The notes under the pieces: model-generated
What the model saw: the letters and a program-made list of their open reading frames with translations, nothing else
Database searches by the model: none
Told to the model about the DNA's origin: nothing
Position numbers and translations under genes: made by a program
Assembly: GCA_014871385.1 (NCBI GenBank)
Contig: CM026426.1
Location: forward strand, 12,987,958 to 13,051,957
Length of the DNA: 64,000 bases
Source of the DNA: Ceratodon purpureus
Taxonomy: Eukaryota; Streptophyta; Bryopsida; Pseudoditrichales; Ditrichaceae
Direction: 5' to 3'
Part shown: piece after piece, positions 31,024 to 41,863 of the stretch
Layout of the letters: each line of letters opens with the position of its first letter
Numbering within the stretch: position 1 is the first letter of the stretch

Positions 31024-32277
31024 CTAGCCACTAACTGGTGCCGTCCGTCCTGCTGTTGGTGTTGGTCCTCCTGGTACTGCCTCTAGTTCTGGTGTTGCAG
31101 GTATTGGTGGTACGGCAGGAGCAATACCTGCCAGTTCTCCCCCTGAGTAGGACCCTTTACCTGAAGTGGTCTCCATGCCACTGTTTAAAGCTCCTCCACC
31201 ATCAAAAGACCTTCCCACCATAGGCATCTCCTGGTCTTCTCCCTCATCCTGGTCATCATCAGACCAATAAACATAAGATGGGTAAGCCTGAGCAAAACTC
31301 ATCAAATACCTCAAGTACCTGGCCTGGTCCTCCGAATAGACCGGAATCTGGTCCAACGTCTGCTTCTTGGAAGTAGACAGTAGATGTCTGGTCAACCCCT
31401 TAGAAGCCTGAGTAGAGCTGACCTCAGCCAACTTCACCTTCTGCTGGAGTTGTTGGTTCTCCAAGGCCAGCCTGTTAAAATCCTTGGACCTATTGCTCAT
31501 CCTAGCCTCCAACTCCAACGTCTTGGTGCTGACTACCTCTTCTTCGACCTCCTGATCAACCCAAGCCTGTCTCTCCTTGTGCTGGTTCTCCTGGAGTACC
31601 ACCAACTGCTGCTGTGCATGCTGAAGCTGGTCAGTCAACTCCCGGATTATCTCATCTTGGCCAAGTTTGATGTTTATCAGTTCTTGATAACTTGGACCTA
31701 ATCCGTCTTCTTGCTCTAGGAGCTTCTTCCCCCTTGAAGCCACTCCAAACACCACATGTAAGTGCTCAACCAACTGGTCCAACACCTTCATAATGCCACC
31801 CTGGTCTTTTAGAGCCACCTGTCCTGCCCCTCTAGACCCCTCTGGCGTCTTAGACTGGTCCTTGGCTCTTCGCTGCTCTTGTTCTACCTCCTGCAGGTCT
31901 CATTTTCCTTGGTCAGTTCCTTCATTTTTCTCTTTTTTATTTTTCTTACCTCCTCCATCTCTAGTCCATGTTGGCTGGTCCCTGTTTTCCTGGTCCAACC
32001 TGTCCATTCTCTTTTCGTGGTCATTTGGACTGTTGTCCTGCTGGTCCTTCTCCAGACTCCCATTCTCCTGGTCTTCTAACTTGGCTTGAGTCTCATCTTC
32101 TTGGTCTCCAAGCTCTTGCTCCTGGTCTTCAAATTCTTGCTCATGGCCTTCAAACTCTTGCTCTTGGTCTTGTCTTTTCCTGTTCTGCTGGTCTTGATGT
32201 GCCTCCTTGTCCTTGACAAATCTGCTGTCCTGGTCCTGTGAACCTCTTGTCTGCTCTCCTTTGGCACCAGCTCTTTC
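31024..32277 (-). pseudogene. C-terminal coiled-coil region of the Gag-protease polyprotein
   Basis: It is in the same frame as the gag-protease frame upstream and separated only by TAG 32278-32280. The first part is made of reiterated D/E/Q units (EDQEQELGDQEDE). A TGA at 31900-31902 follows. The rest (31818-31024) has heptad-like segments (IIRELTDQLQHAQQQLVVLQ, FNRLALENQQLQQKVKL) and an S/G/P-rich tail. Its place after protease is where reverse transcriptase would normally be. A structural or packaging role is a guess. Confidence 0.6.
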
Positions 32278-34755
32278 CTAGTCATCTAGACTGGTCCCTT
32301 CATGGCCTACATGGCCACTATCCCCCTTTTGCTGTTCGACCAGTCCCTTGGTCGACTGCCCTAGTGTGGTTGTCACAGACTGGTCTAGACTGGCCCTTTC
32401 TGCCTCTACCACCAACTCTGGGTCTCTATCTTTTTGGGGCAGTGCCTCTGTCCCAACAACCAATACGTCCTGATTTGTGGTTAGCCAATGTTCCTCCTCT
32501 TCATCTCTGAGTCCTTCAGTAAAGTTGGAGCAGACCAGTACCTCAGGTAAATCTGGTCCAGACCCCTTCTTCTGGCTCACTGATACTGTCTTGATTGTCC
32601 CATTGCCTCGAATTGTGACCAGATTTCTACCCCAGTCATGATTGACCTTAGCATCAATTAACCAAGGACGACCTAACAGCATACTATACTCCTCATTTAA
32701 TTCCTTATTCTTGATCACAGTTAGTGTAATCAGATAAGGAATGCTATGAATGTGTACCTTCACATTTCTGATTATCCCTACTGGTTCCACCACTGTTTGG
32801 TCTGCCATCCTCAATCTGTAAGGTGCAGGTTGCAAGTCCTTCAGTCCCAAACGCTTCTGCTCCTCTTCAGTAATGAGATTGACACCTGATCCACCATCCA
32901 GCAATACCTTATCCAAGGTCCTGTTGCCAATCTGCACAGTTAACATAGGCAATTCCGTGTCAACATCTACTGCCAAGCTGGGTATTAGACCTGGTTGACT
33001 TCCATTTCTGTTCATCTGCTCCACCCCAGCTGTTTCTTCTTGACCAGAATCATTACTGGTCGTTAACTCCGGAAACACATAAGCCTTGACAATCTCAGTC
33101 ATGTTTGGAGCCATCTCTAGTAGCTGACCCAATGGCACAGTGATTGGACTGGCCAATATCCTCCTGCCCACCAAGTTTGCATAATCCTGCTCCTGGTCCC
33201 CCCTTGTATTGGTTTCTGCAGGTACTCCTGGTCCCTCTTGATCAGTCTTAAAGCTGTAATTGAGGACGTCAGAATCTGGGAATCCTGCCCACTCACTGTC
33301 TTGTATCTCTGCTTCAACCATCTCCTGAGCTTCATGTGAGTGAGCAGTCTTGGTCTGCTCTGCTGCTCTGGCCTCCTGCTCCTCCTTGAGCTGAATCTCT
33401 TTCAGGGCTTCTAGCATAGAATCCCTGAGCCGTTCATCCTCCTTCAAGTCTTCCTTGGTCTGGACCTTCCTTGGTTCTGGTTCCTTGGACTGATCTTCAA
33501 TAGGAGGTAATCCTGCCTTCTGCCCCTGGCTTCCTGTCGTACTAGCGACGTCAATTGGGTCCTCTGGCTCATTGAGCCATTCAATTTCTGCATTCGTCAC
33601 ATGGTGGTCCTGCTTCTTGGTCGCCTGGTCCTGTTGAGCTCGAAACTGGTCCCATTGTGCCTTCACGGGGCAGTTCCAACTCCTGTGCCCTGATCCACCA
33701 CACAAATAACAACATTCTGGCTTGTCACCATAACTTCCCTGCTGGCCATTACCTGGTCTTGGATTGGATGGCCTCTGATATCCAGGGGTGTAAACTGCAG
33801 CAGGCTTCTGAGCAGACACCACATTCACTCCTACTGGTACATCTCCATCTTTCTCAACACCTGGTCCCCTCTGGTTTGCTGGGTTGTACCAGCAGTCACG
33901 ATCTTCATGGCCTAGCTTCTTGCATATGCCACAGGCTCTCCTAGAGGCGTCCTGACCTGGTTCCTTCCTGGTCACAATCGCTGCCTTACTGGTAGTATCC
34001 ACCTTCTTGACTTCAATCTTGGTTGGCTTACCACTTGAATCAGTGCAGTTTTCTTCACACCTCAAAGCAGCATCCACCAACTCTATCAGGGTCTTGACTG
34101 GTGCTACACTGGTCGTAATCTTGATGTACTCCATTAAACCTGCCCTGAAATTGGTGATTCGAAATCCCTCTCCTGGATCTGACTGCAAACACTTGATCAA
34201 GGTCATAAACCTGTCATAGTAATCCTGCACCTTCTCCCTGTCTCCTTGCTTAAAAGACTTCAGCTCCCTGTACACTACTTCATCAGTTGTTTGATCCCGA
34301 TACCTTCTCCTGAAAGCAGCCTTGACATCCTCCCATGAGCAGTATAGGTGATTCTCTAGAAAATTCTCATACCAGGCACCTACCTTATCCAGTAGGGTAG
34401 TACCCATCAAATTGATGATGACCTGCTCATCTGTTTCTCCGTTATGCCATAGGGTCCGCTCAAACTGACGAATGTGAGCATCAGGATTTGTACCTTCCTT
34501 GTACTTGGAGTAGGTCAGTGGTTTTCTATGTGCCATACTGACTGGTCCTGATACTGGCAGTCCGACTGGTCCTCCAGCTGGTGGATAGACTGGTGGTACG
34601 CCTGGTCTGCCCACTAATATAGACTGGTAACACCCCTGGTCTTCCATCTGGTAGATACACTGGTGGGATGCTTGGTCTTCCGACTGGTGGATACAGTCAG
34701 GGTTTTCTATTCGGTCGTGACTTGGCCCTCTTGCGTCATAATGTCGAGACGTCAC
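32278..34755 (-). CDS. Gag and aspartic protease of the non-autonomous element
   Basis: The capsid region starts near MAHRKPLTYSKYKEGTNPDA and shows LLDKVGAWYENFL and WEDVKAAFRRRYRD, typical of the retrotransposon gag domain. Two CCHC knuckles follow (CGICKKLGHEDRDC, CYLCGGSGHRSWNC), then an E/Q-rich linker. The protease contains VLLDGGSGVNLITEEE and LLGRPWLIDAKVNHDWGRN. It ends at TAG 32278. The listed start at 34755 lies inside the inserted MITE, so the first twenty or so residues are not native Gag. The true N-terminus is upstream in the 35.4-36.5 kb frame. Confidence 0.85.
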   Translation of the reverse strand: MTSRHYDARGPSHDRIENPDCIHQSEDQASHQCIYQMEDQGCYQSILVGRPGVPPVYPPAGGPVGLPVSGPVSMAHRKPLTYSKYKEGTNPDAHIRQFERTLWHNGETDEQVIINLMGTTLLDKVGAWYENFLENHLYCSWEDVKAAFRRRYRDQTTDEVVYRELKSFKQGDREKVQDYYDRFMTLIKCLQSDPGEGFRITNFRAGLMEYIKITTSVAPVKTLIELVDAALRCEENCTDSSGKPTKIEVKKVDTTSKAAIVTRKEPGQDASRRACGICKKLGHEDRDCWYNPANQRGPGVEKDGDVPVGVNVVSAQKPAAVYTPGYQRPSNPRPGNGQQGSYGDKPECCYLCGGSGHRSWNCPVKAQWDQFRAQQDQATKKQDHHVTNAEIEWLNEPEDPIDVASTTGSQGQKAGLPPIEDQSKEPEPRKVQTKEDLKEDERLRDSMLEALKEIQLKEEQEARAAEQTKTAHSHEAQEMVEAEIQDSEWAGFPDSDVLNYSFKTDQEGPGVPAETNTRGDQEQDYANLVGRRILASPITVPLGQLLEMAPNMTEIVKAYVFPELTTSNDSGQEETAGVEQMNRNGSQPGLIPSLAVDVDTELPMLTVQIGNRTLDKVLLDGGSGVNLITEEEQKRLGLKDLQPAPYRLRMADQTVVEPVGIIRNVKVHIHSIPYLITLTVIKNKELNEEYSMLLGRPWLIDAKVNHDWGRNLVTIRGNGTIKTVSVSQKKGSGPDLPEVLVCSNFTEGLRDEEEEHWLTTNQDVLVVGTEALPQKDRDPELVVEAERASLDQSVTTTLGQSTKGLVEQQKGDSGHVGHEGTSLDD

Positions 34756-34947
34756 GACGCTTTAGAGTCACGACCGGACGTCCTATTCGGTCTTTATTGT
34801 GACGGCCCAACTCCAAAATGCAACCTTTTCATTTATACTTTTTCATTTTTACATTACAAAACCTATTGTGACGTCGGAGGACCCTCGTCGCGACCCATTC
34901 CGACGTCGCGACGGGATAGTCACGACCAGACGGGATAGAAAACCCTG
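34698..34947. mobile_element. 250 bp hAT-type MITE
   Basis: The ends are CAGGGTTTTCTAT and its complement, flanked by the 8 bp direct repeat GATACAGT (34690-34697 and 34948-34955). A CAGGG tip with an 8 bp duplication is the hAT hallmark. The interior is rich in GACGTC and GTGACG words and has no gene. It splits the gag frame of the host retrotransposon and so inserted later. Confidence 0.88.
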
Positions 34948-34955
34948 GATACAGT

Positions 34956-36532
34956 GGTGGTACCGGCTGCTCTGGATAACTGTTGGCCGTAGGGGCCACT
35001 GGTACTCCAATTCCCACTGATGGTCTGGTCCCAGTTGATGCTCCTCCAACTGCTTCCGCTGGTCTTCGAAACCCTGTACCTATACTGGGGGCTCCTGTTC
35101 CTATGTCTGTTCCTCCCCCTGGCCAGTACACCAATTGGGGTGCCTCTGGCTGGTATAGATCACCAGTCAGGTGATCTACATAAGACGTTGATGCTCCCCT
35201 TCCTGGCAATGGTGATGCTAGTCGGATCTGGGGTTGGAAGTGGCTCTCTACCGGTCCTTGGAATACAGCAGTTGCTTGAACTGGTACTCCCATTACCTCT
35301 GCTGCTCCTAAAGGACCAACTCTTCCACCCAGTACCTCAGACTGTTCAAATCCTGGCCACAGGTTCCCCTTCTGCTGAGCCTGTAGCTTCTGGCTTTCTT
35401 CTCTTAAAACCTCCTGTCACCTATACAAGGTTGCTTGGCGGTTTGCTTCTTGTTTCTCCTCCTCCTTCTTCTTCTGGTCCTCCAGCCTCTGGGCCTCTTG
35501 CAACAGGCGCATAGCCTCCTGGCATAACAGGTCCTGCTGCATGGCCTCCTGCTTCTTTGCTGCTTGCTTGATCTCTTCCTTCCTTTGAGCCTCCTGCCAG
35601 GTTCTAAGGGCTTCCTGCCTCTGTCTCTCCTGGTCCTGCTCTTCTATCCTCTTGGACTCCTGCCATAACCTCATGGCTTCCTTCATTTGAATTTCCTCCC
35701 TGTTTTTCTGCTCCCAAGCCTGCATGGTTTCCTTGAACCTGGTGGCCTGTCGTAATTCCTCCATCTGGCGCCTGTACACCTCTTCCATGGTCTGCTGGTT
35801 CCTTCTGTCCCTCTCAGCCTGCCTCCTAGCTTGCTGTTGGGCCTTGAACTGCTCCAGCTGCTTCCTGTCTTCTTCTTCTTCATCTAGCTCTGGTCCCTGA
35901 AACTGAACTGTCTGCTTCCTTGTGGTCTGATGTCCCTGTCTGCTGGTCCTCGTCGGATCTGAAGTGGGTACTGCTTCTCGTGTAATCCTGTCTTCACTCC
36001 TGACCTGGTCCAGCTTCTTCTTCAATGACTCCAGCGTCTCCACCAAGTCCCCTGGTGTCTGTATTCCTGGTCTTGGTGTATTAGGTCGGCTGGTGCTTCT
36101 CATCTCCTCCTCTTGAAACTGGTCGTATGCTACTGCTGTCTCCAGTTGAGGATTCCAACTGTGATGGATGTCTCCACCTCCTGATCTTGGAAACTCCCTT
36201 CTGCTGGTCCTTGGTGATGGCATTGAGCCATCATACTTCCTGATCTCATCATCCTCCTGCCAGTTCTTGAAACTGGGACCAGGTTCGCCCTTAGCTGATC
36301 CTGTCCTCCTGCTTATTCCAAGCAGTGTCTCCTGGCTTGAATTTTCTCCTACCAGGTCCATGTCCCCAGTCCCTCCTTTGGCAATGCTCTCCTCAGAGCT
36401 AATCTGCCCTTCCATGTTCCTGTCTGTATCAACTGCTGCCCTCTGCTCCCGGAGCTGGTATCTGGCTAGTCTTGCTGCTGCTTGTCTCATGGCTATTTTG
36501 TCCTTGTCCCACCCTTGGTAGCCTTCCTCCAT
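34956..36532 (-). pseudogene. N-terminal region of the Gag-protease polyprotein
   Basis: It starts MEEGYQGWDKDK. An acidic and polar region leads to a long charged coiled coil rich in Q, E, R and A (QARRQAERDRRNQQTMEEVY, KKEEEKQEANRQ). TGA at 35417-35419 interrupts it. The same frame then continues through a P/G-rich section to the MITE at 34947. Before the MITE inserted it ran into Gag; short P-V-Y repeats (GRPSIPPVYLP, GRPGVLPVY) bridge the two, with a frameshift near 34615. Such a long coiled-coil leader before the capsid domain is unusual. Confidence 0.65.
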
Positions 36533-37567
36533 TGTAGTGCACTTACTGCTTCTCCTTCCTAGTATTCCCTGGTAGTAATCTTCTAGTCTGCCTGCTTCTC
36601 CAGTAAGCCGAGTCTGCCCCTCCAGGTGATCTCTTGGGTAGGTGCTGTGGATCTCTGTCCCAGCCCTGCTCTGGTCCCTGCGTGCTAGTCCTTTGTACTC
36701 CTGGTTCCTGGCCAGTACATTCCTTTGCCACCCTAGTCTGGTCCTTTGTGGATCTGTCAGTAGCTTCTGCTCCCACTTGGATTGTTTTTTTACTACCTTT
36801 AGGTTTTCTAAGTTTCTGCTTATAGACCACGATTTTTACCAGATACTACTCGAATACAGTCTCACAAGTCTATTCCTAGAGGTCTGTCCTGGTCTTTCCA
36901 GTCCTGCCCCTTTAGTTTTTAGTGAATCTAGTCCAGTTTTACACTTTCCTGGTCCTATATTCACTATTTTTCCTAGATTTCGTGATTTACTAGTCCAGTT
37001 TCCTTTCCAGACTCCTATCACTAGTTCCTAGGTTCCTTTCCTACAGTCACCCCTGATGTTCGTTTTTACTGCACCTTTTTTTTTTTTTTTTTTTTTTTTT
37101 ACCGTAATTTTTTTTACTGTTTTGTTTTTACCTTACTTTTTACTACATCATTTTTAACTTACTTTTTTTTACTGTATCATTTTTTTTTTTTTTTTTTTTT
37201 TACTGCCCATACATTCAATTAGCCAGTAAATCTAGTATGTTTTTACTGACTGTTCCATTAGTTTACTACTGATCATACATTCTGCCTATTGTTCCATGCA
37301 GTGCAAAATCAGACTAGTAACAAAATACTTGCCTTATCATAGATGACTATCCCCCTTTTGCTCTTGGAGCTGCCCTCAGCCCCTTTGCTAGAGATCCATC
37401 AGCCACATGAGCTCCTTTGTTCTGCCACTGCTTAAGGCAGAATCTGCCACAGGCCTTCTCTCTTGGTCTGCCACTGAGCCTGCCTTCCACCAATGTACTG
37501 CTGCAGTAGCAGAATCCTAGCTGGTGCAGCAAAAGCCACATGATCCGAACTGTTGCATGGTCGCCAA
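36533..37567 (-). other. 5' leader of the Gag-protease element
   Basis: No clear gene. It holds T-runs at about 37077-37100 and 37170-37200. Next to the LTR the minus strand reads TTGGCGACCATGC, a candidate primer-binding site (begins TGGCGACC); I cannot name the tRNA. Confidence 0.5.
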
Positions 37568-38253
37568 TGTTAAAGGGTGATTTAGCTCACCCTTAGAAAG
37601 CTAATTTACTGTCCAAGCAAAAATGAAAACCCTCAAAATTCTAGTGCCCACCTAACTAATTCTGCTCAACACCATTCTGCCCCTGAACAGCACCAGATTC
37701 TAACCATACTGCCCTGATCTACTGCTCCATTAATGCAAGAACCCACAAAGCAAATCTGACTACAGACCCTAGCATTCAATGTATACACTCAATCTGCTCA
37801 AAAGAGTCCTTGTTTTCCCATTAATCACTGCCTCATACAATCAGTCCTGCCCTATCAATCCTGCTCCTACTACCATCATCCCAACCTTCATAGCCTAAAC
37901 TCCAAGCCTACACTCTGAAAACACACAAGAGAGCTCACTTGAGAGCCCTCAGCCCAAGAGGGAGAGAGAGAGAGTGAGAGCCACAGCCCCCTTCCCTACA
38001 ACCCCATCCAAAACCCTAGCCGTCACCGTAGCCGCCACCAGCCGCCACCAGCCCTAACCCTGGCCGCCGTCATCCAACAGCAGTTTTCATCCGTCAGCAG
38101 TTTTCATCCGTTTGGCAGTTTTCATCCAGGACAGAGTTACTGCTGTCCAGCGCAGTAACTGGCAGTTTACTGTTGCAGTTAACAGCAGTTTTACTGCCCC
38201 CTACAGTTTACTGTTCCTGCTCTTTTAACCTACCAGTAAAAATCCCGTTAACA
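37568..38253 (-). repeat. 5' LTR of the Gag-protease element
   Basis: 686 bp, TGTTAA...TTAACA, apparently identical to the left copy over most of its length. Confidence 0.93.
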
Positions 38254-38775
38254 AACTACCTTACTGTTTGTTAGCATCTTCGTATTCTTCGATGCTAACT
38301 AATCTAATTGGTTTTTTTTAATCCGGTTCTTATCCGCATGTTTTTTTAACTACGCTTTAAGTTCAGTTAGATGGTATTCAATCATGTTTTAGTTGATTTA
38401 GTTGATACTACTAGTGCTCTATGTGTTTTACTTGTTAGTGTGTTTGTAGTTTTTAATGTTTTAGATCATACTAGTGACTACTGGTTTTACTGTTCTACTG
38501 CTTTTACTGTTCTACTGCTTTTTTGGTTTCGGTTTCTACTACATGGAACTACTTTGACTACGGTTTTACTGTTCTACTGATTTTACTGTTCTACTGATTC
38601 ATTGGTTTCGGTTTCTTCTACATGGAACTACTTTGACTACTCTACTGAGATTGTTTGTTACACTGTGCTGCTTCTTCTTACTATTTGCTATTTGCTTAAG
38701 TGCTTTCTATGATCTAAACTTTCGACATTTTATGATGGTACAGGGCTACTTCCGAGTGCTCTTCTCCATTACACC
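38254..38775. other. T-rich leader-like sequence
   Basis: Reiterated TTTTACTGTTCTACTG words and no gene. It is the right flank of the retrotransposon insertion. Confidence 0.45.
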
Positions 38776-39371
38776 ATGGTGCTCACACGGGCTCAGCGGA
38801 GGAGGCTTTCTGAGGCTGGATGGTCTCCGGAACTCCTCCCAGGCGTTGCATCGGATCGCACTCCTTTGAAGACCCCTTTATCAATGCCAAAGAATGGAGA
38901 GGAGGCTACAGAGGTGGATCCAGAGGCACCTCCAGTCCGTAAGCCAGTCGGAGCTTTGGACTATCTTCGTGAGGCAGGAATAGACATTGGAGGCTGCGAG
39001 GATGAGCTCACCATCCAGGTTAATGAAGTGGGAAACACCAACATCTGTGTTGAGGTTCTCCACTCAGACCATGGAGATTCGAAGCCCAAGGATCTCTGGG
39101 GGTTGGATGTTCATGGCGCCCTGGTGATGACTATTGTCCTGGTGATGGCTACGACTCCGACGGTTTGCAGGAGTTCTTTGGCGGCCAGATTGACTACAGT
39201 TACCACCCTCCACCACCAGAGGAGTGCATTTATTACGATGGAGCTTCCTCTATTGATGAAGGAGCCTCGTCCGAGTTTAACGGTTGAGGAGATAATGAGG
39301 ATTACCCGATTATGTTCAATGACAGTGATACCTCTTATAGCCAAGTTTGGCGCAGCCCTGATTACTTCTAG
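38776..39371 (+). pseudogene. Acidic small protein gene, frameshifted
   Basis: It starts MVLTRAQRRRLSEAGWSPE and is coding-like to about 39110 (LREAGIDIGGCEDEL). The sensible sequence then moves to another frame, rich in D, Y and E (DDYCPGDGYDSDGLQEFF, HPPPPEECIYYDG). A TGA at about 39286 lies in it, and it ends at TAG 39369. No family is recognised. It may be the first gene of another repeat unit. Confidence 0.45.
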
Positions 39372-39944
39372 ATTTTACCTTGACTTTAGTTAGTTAGCTT
39401 CTTCGTATGTACATCCAGTTTTATTTGTACTTATACTGGATTGTATTATTCAAGTTTCAATATACTTTGTTACGTATACCCGATGTATAGGCAGTTAAAT
39501 TTTGTGCATTTTTCCATCCTATCTATAAAGTATATAATTTACCGGATACGTATATCTATACATGTCTTCGAATTAAAAAAATCCAATATTAACGATCCCG
39601 GGACCAGCCTAAACGGCCATTGAATCCCAAAGATTCCCTCTAGATACTTTTAGATTCCGCGGTAATAGGCGCCTCTTATTATTTTTTCAGAAAAAAACGA
39701 AAATTTTCAAAAAAATTCAAAAACTGCCCGATGAACAGTATTCTGCTCGCTGCTCGCTGCTCACAAGATTGCATTCCTCCATGATCATATGCCATCTACG
39801 CTATCAATACAACCAGTAAGTAAGAGTACACATGACTGAGTGTATACATGCACGTCACTGACTGTACATGACTGTCTTACAATAATATCAACATGAGACA
39901 ATTAAAAGAGAAACACCATTACGTCCCTGAATGAATTAACTCAC
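39372..39944. other. No gene seen
   Basis: AT-rich. It holds the region where the intron and later exons of the minus-strand ParB-like paralog should follow, but no such exons are visible. Confidence 0.4.
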
Positions 39945-41863
39945 CCCAACCCACCATACTCCTTTAGCTAGAAACAAATGTAGCTTCTCTTCTGTGATGG
40001 TAGACGGTGGAACTCTCCTTGCCTCACGAGTAGCAGCGGATGAGTTGAAATACTCTAGCCACTTGATCTTGAAGCTAGTAGAAGCTTTAGCTATAACAGT
40101 GACTTGTAGTTTCTCAAGATTGAGCTCTGGTGTTATAGAATTAAGTGTGTAGTGCCTCTCGATCTACAAAGATTCCAAAATTAAAGTTAGATGATGATCT
40201 GTTCTGGTAATTAGTATCGTACGATAATTCAGTGATAATATACCTCCACTAATTTTGGGTTCTTATACAAACCTCTTGCAACCAACCATCCACAAGATTT
40301 GGGTTTGCCACAGCAAGAAGTTCCCCAATCTTCTGATACAAGGCTTCATGTCTTTTTTCCGCAGCAGCCTTCATTGCCATAGTTCTCTGAAGTGGGGTAG
40401 TATCCCCATCCGATTGTTCTATAAGAACTCGAATGCCTTCGTCTGCGGCCTGGCTGATTTCGTACTGTAGAGAGTAAAACATCTGAAGTATGAGATTGGT
40501 AAATTTGGAAAGATATGTATCAGTAGATAAAGAGGAATGATTCAAAGCTCAAAAAGAAAGAAATCCATTGTTATTTCACATAGCATACCATGTATACTGA
40601 ATTAACACAAGCACTGTGATGTTTCATTGTATGGGCATCTATGACAGACATAATCTGATGCTACATGGTAGGGGCATCGAGCTAACCATAGTACTTAATA
40701 TTCCAGACGATGAAGATGATTTTTTCAATACCAATCTACAATGAGAACTCAATGCTAAAATGAGAACTGAATGCTGCAAACCCAATCGACATTCACTATA
40801 TGCAGTCATTGCACGAGATTGCTAATTTTTAAACTGCGTAGTGCTATCAATAAGTCTTAACAAAGAACAATGTGACCGAGCATCAGAAGTACTTGGAATA
40901 TGAATGAAGTGAACACGCTTTGAGTCAAAGAATACCACGTATTCTTCTTAGATCGCTGGCAACGCCTAAAGTTAGACAGTGATAAGACATCCTTGAATTT
41001 CTCAAGCTCCATAAGCCCATACTTCCTCACTCTGAAGAGTGTATGAACGAGGTTTGTCTTCACATGTGAATCCTCTGTGTGTCTGAAACAAATAATTAAT
41101 TAAAATTAATGAACACCACATGTTATGAATGAAATAATTCTCATTCAATCTACTATACTTAATGAAGAAGTGAATAATACTTCCTTGTTTGTGTCATGCA
41201 TAACTTGCATGACAAGTCCAATTTTCCCCACGATGTTTAGCAAAATGGAGTCTACCATGTAATGCCAGGTGGAATCATCTTTTTGAAGACAGTCAATGTG
41301 ATTTAACCCGGCCTAGAGCCTGTGATTTCCATCACACACAAAAAACATCATGTTAGTAAACCCTGACAATTCGGGAACCGAGGACAAGTACTTGTTGAAA
41401 TACTCATTCTTGGAGTTCCACAGAGGGCCCCACTTCTCCTTCTCTTCTGATGAAATCTCCTTGCTCTTGCCATCTTCATCCATATAGAAACACAAAAGAC
41501 TGAAGCGCCGTCACGATAGCCACGAACAAATTCTTATTCAAGCTTGGACAAGTCACTCCCAAGAGTAGGTTTGACCATGGGCATGGGCAACATCCTGCAT
41601 AGAGGTATAGAAAACCTTGAGCAAGACAATGGCTGAAATCTCAAGGAAGCAATCGTTGCAACTGAGTTCAATTTCTGCCGAATTCGAATGGCATCTTCAT
41701 CTAATCTCAAATGCTCATCCTCTGGTGCTTCTTCGTCACCATCACCATCGAAGTCAATCATATCGGTTTCCTGCCCTACTTGTAACAATGGTTCGGCTGA
41801 TGAAGTTGTAGCATCCTTCTCGACCTCATCCTGTTCAAGCAACGCAGTGAAGGATACCAACAT
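39945..41863 (-). pseudogene. Decayed ParB-like paralog lacking the methyltransferase part
   Basis: It matches four exons of the plus-strand fusion gene in order. 41863-41313 holds IPLCRMLPM, LE*EFVRGY and CDGNHRL. 41080-40857 holds HTLFRVRKYGLMELEKFKD. 40466-40249 holds EISQAADEGIRVL ... LLAVANPN. 40165-39945 holds IERHYTLNS ... LNLEKLQVTVIAKA, matching MNLEKLQLFATAKV. The last exon begins at the same intron position and phase as in the fusion gene and ends at a GT donor (39944), but no methyltransferase exon follows. Stops are TAA 41534 and TAG 41313, with a frameshift between. The identity is low enough to indicate separate subfamilies, not a recent duplication. Confidence 0.65.

Larger units (their letters stand above)
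30203..38253 (-). mobile_element. Non-autonomous Gag-protease LTR retrotransposon (TR-GAG type)
   Basis: Two 686 bp LTRs (30203-30888 and 37568-38253) flank an interior that encodes Gag and protease but no reverse transcriptase, RNase H or integrase. Flanking pentamers AGCTA and AACTA match at four of five positions and fit a target duplication. The polypurine tract next to the left LTR shows minus-strand orientation. The coding frame is broken by TGA 35417, a MITE at 34698, a frameshift near 34615, TAG 32278 and TGA 31900. Such an element depends on enzymes supplied by another element. Confidence 0.85.

Noticed and set aside
32278-34755. Reverse transcriptase hidden in the Gag-protease element
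   Set aside because: No FxDD/YxDD, RNase H or DDE motif in any frame between the LTRs.
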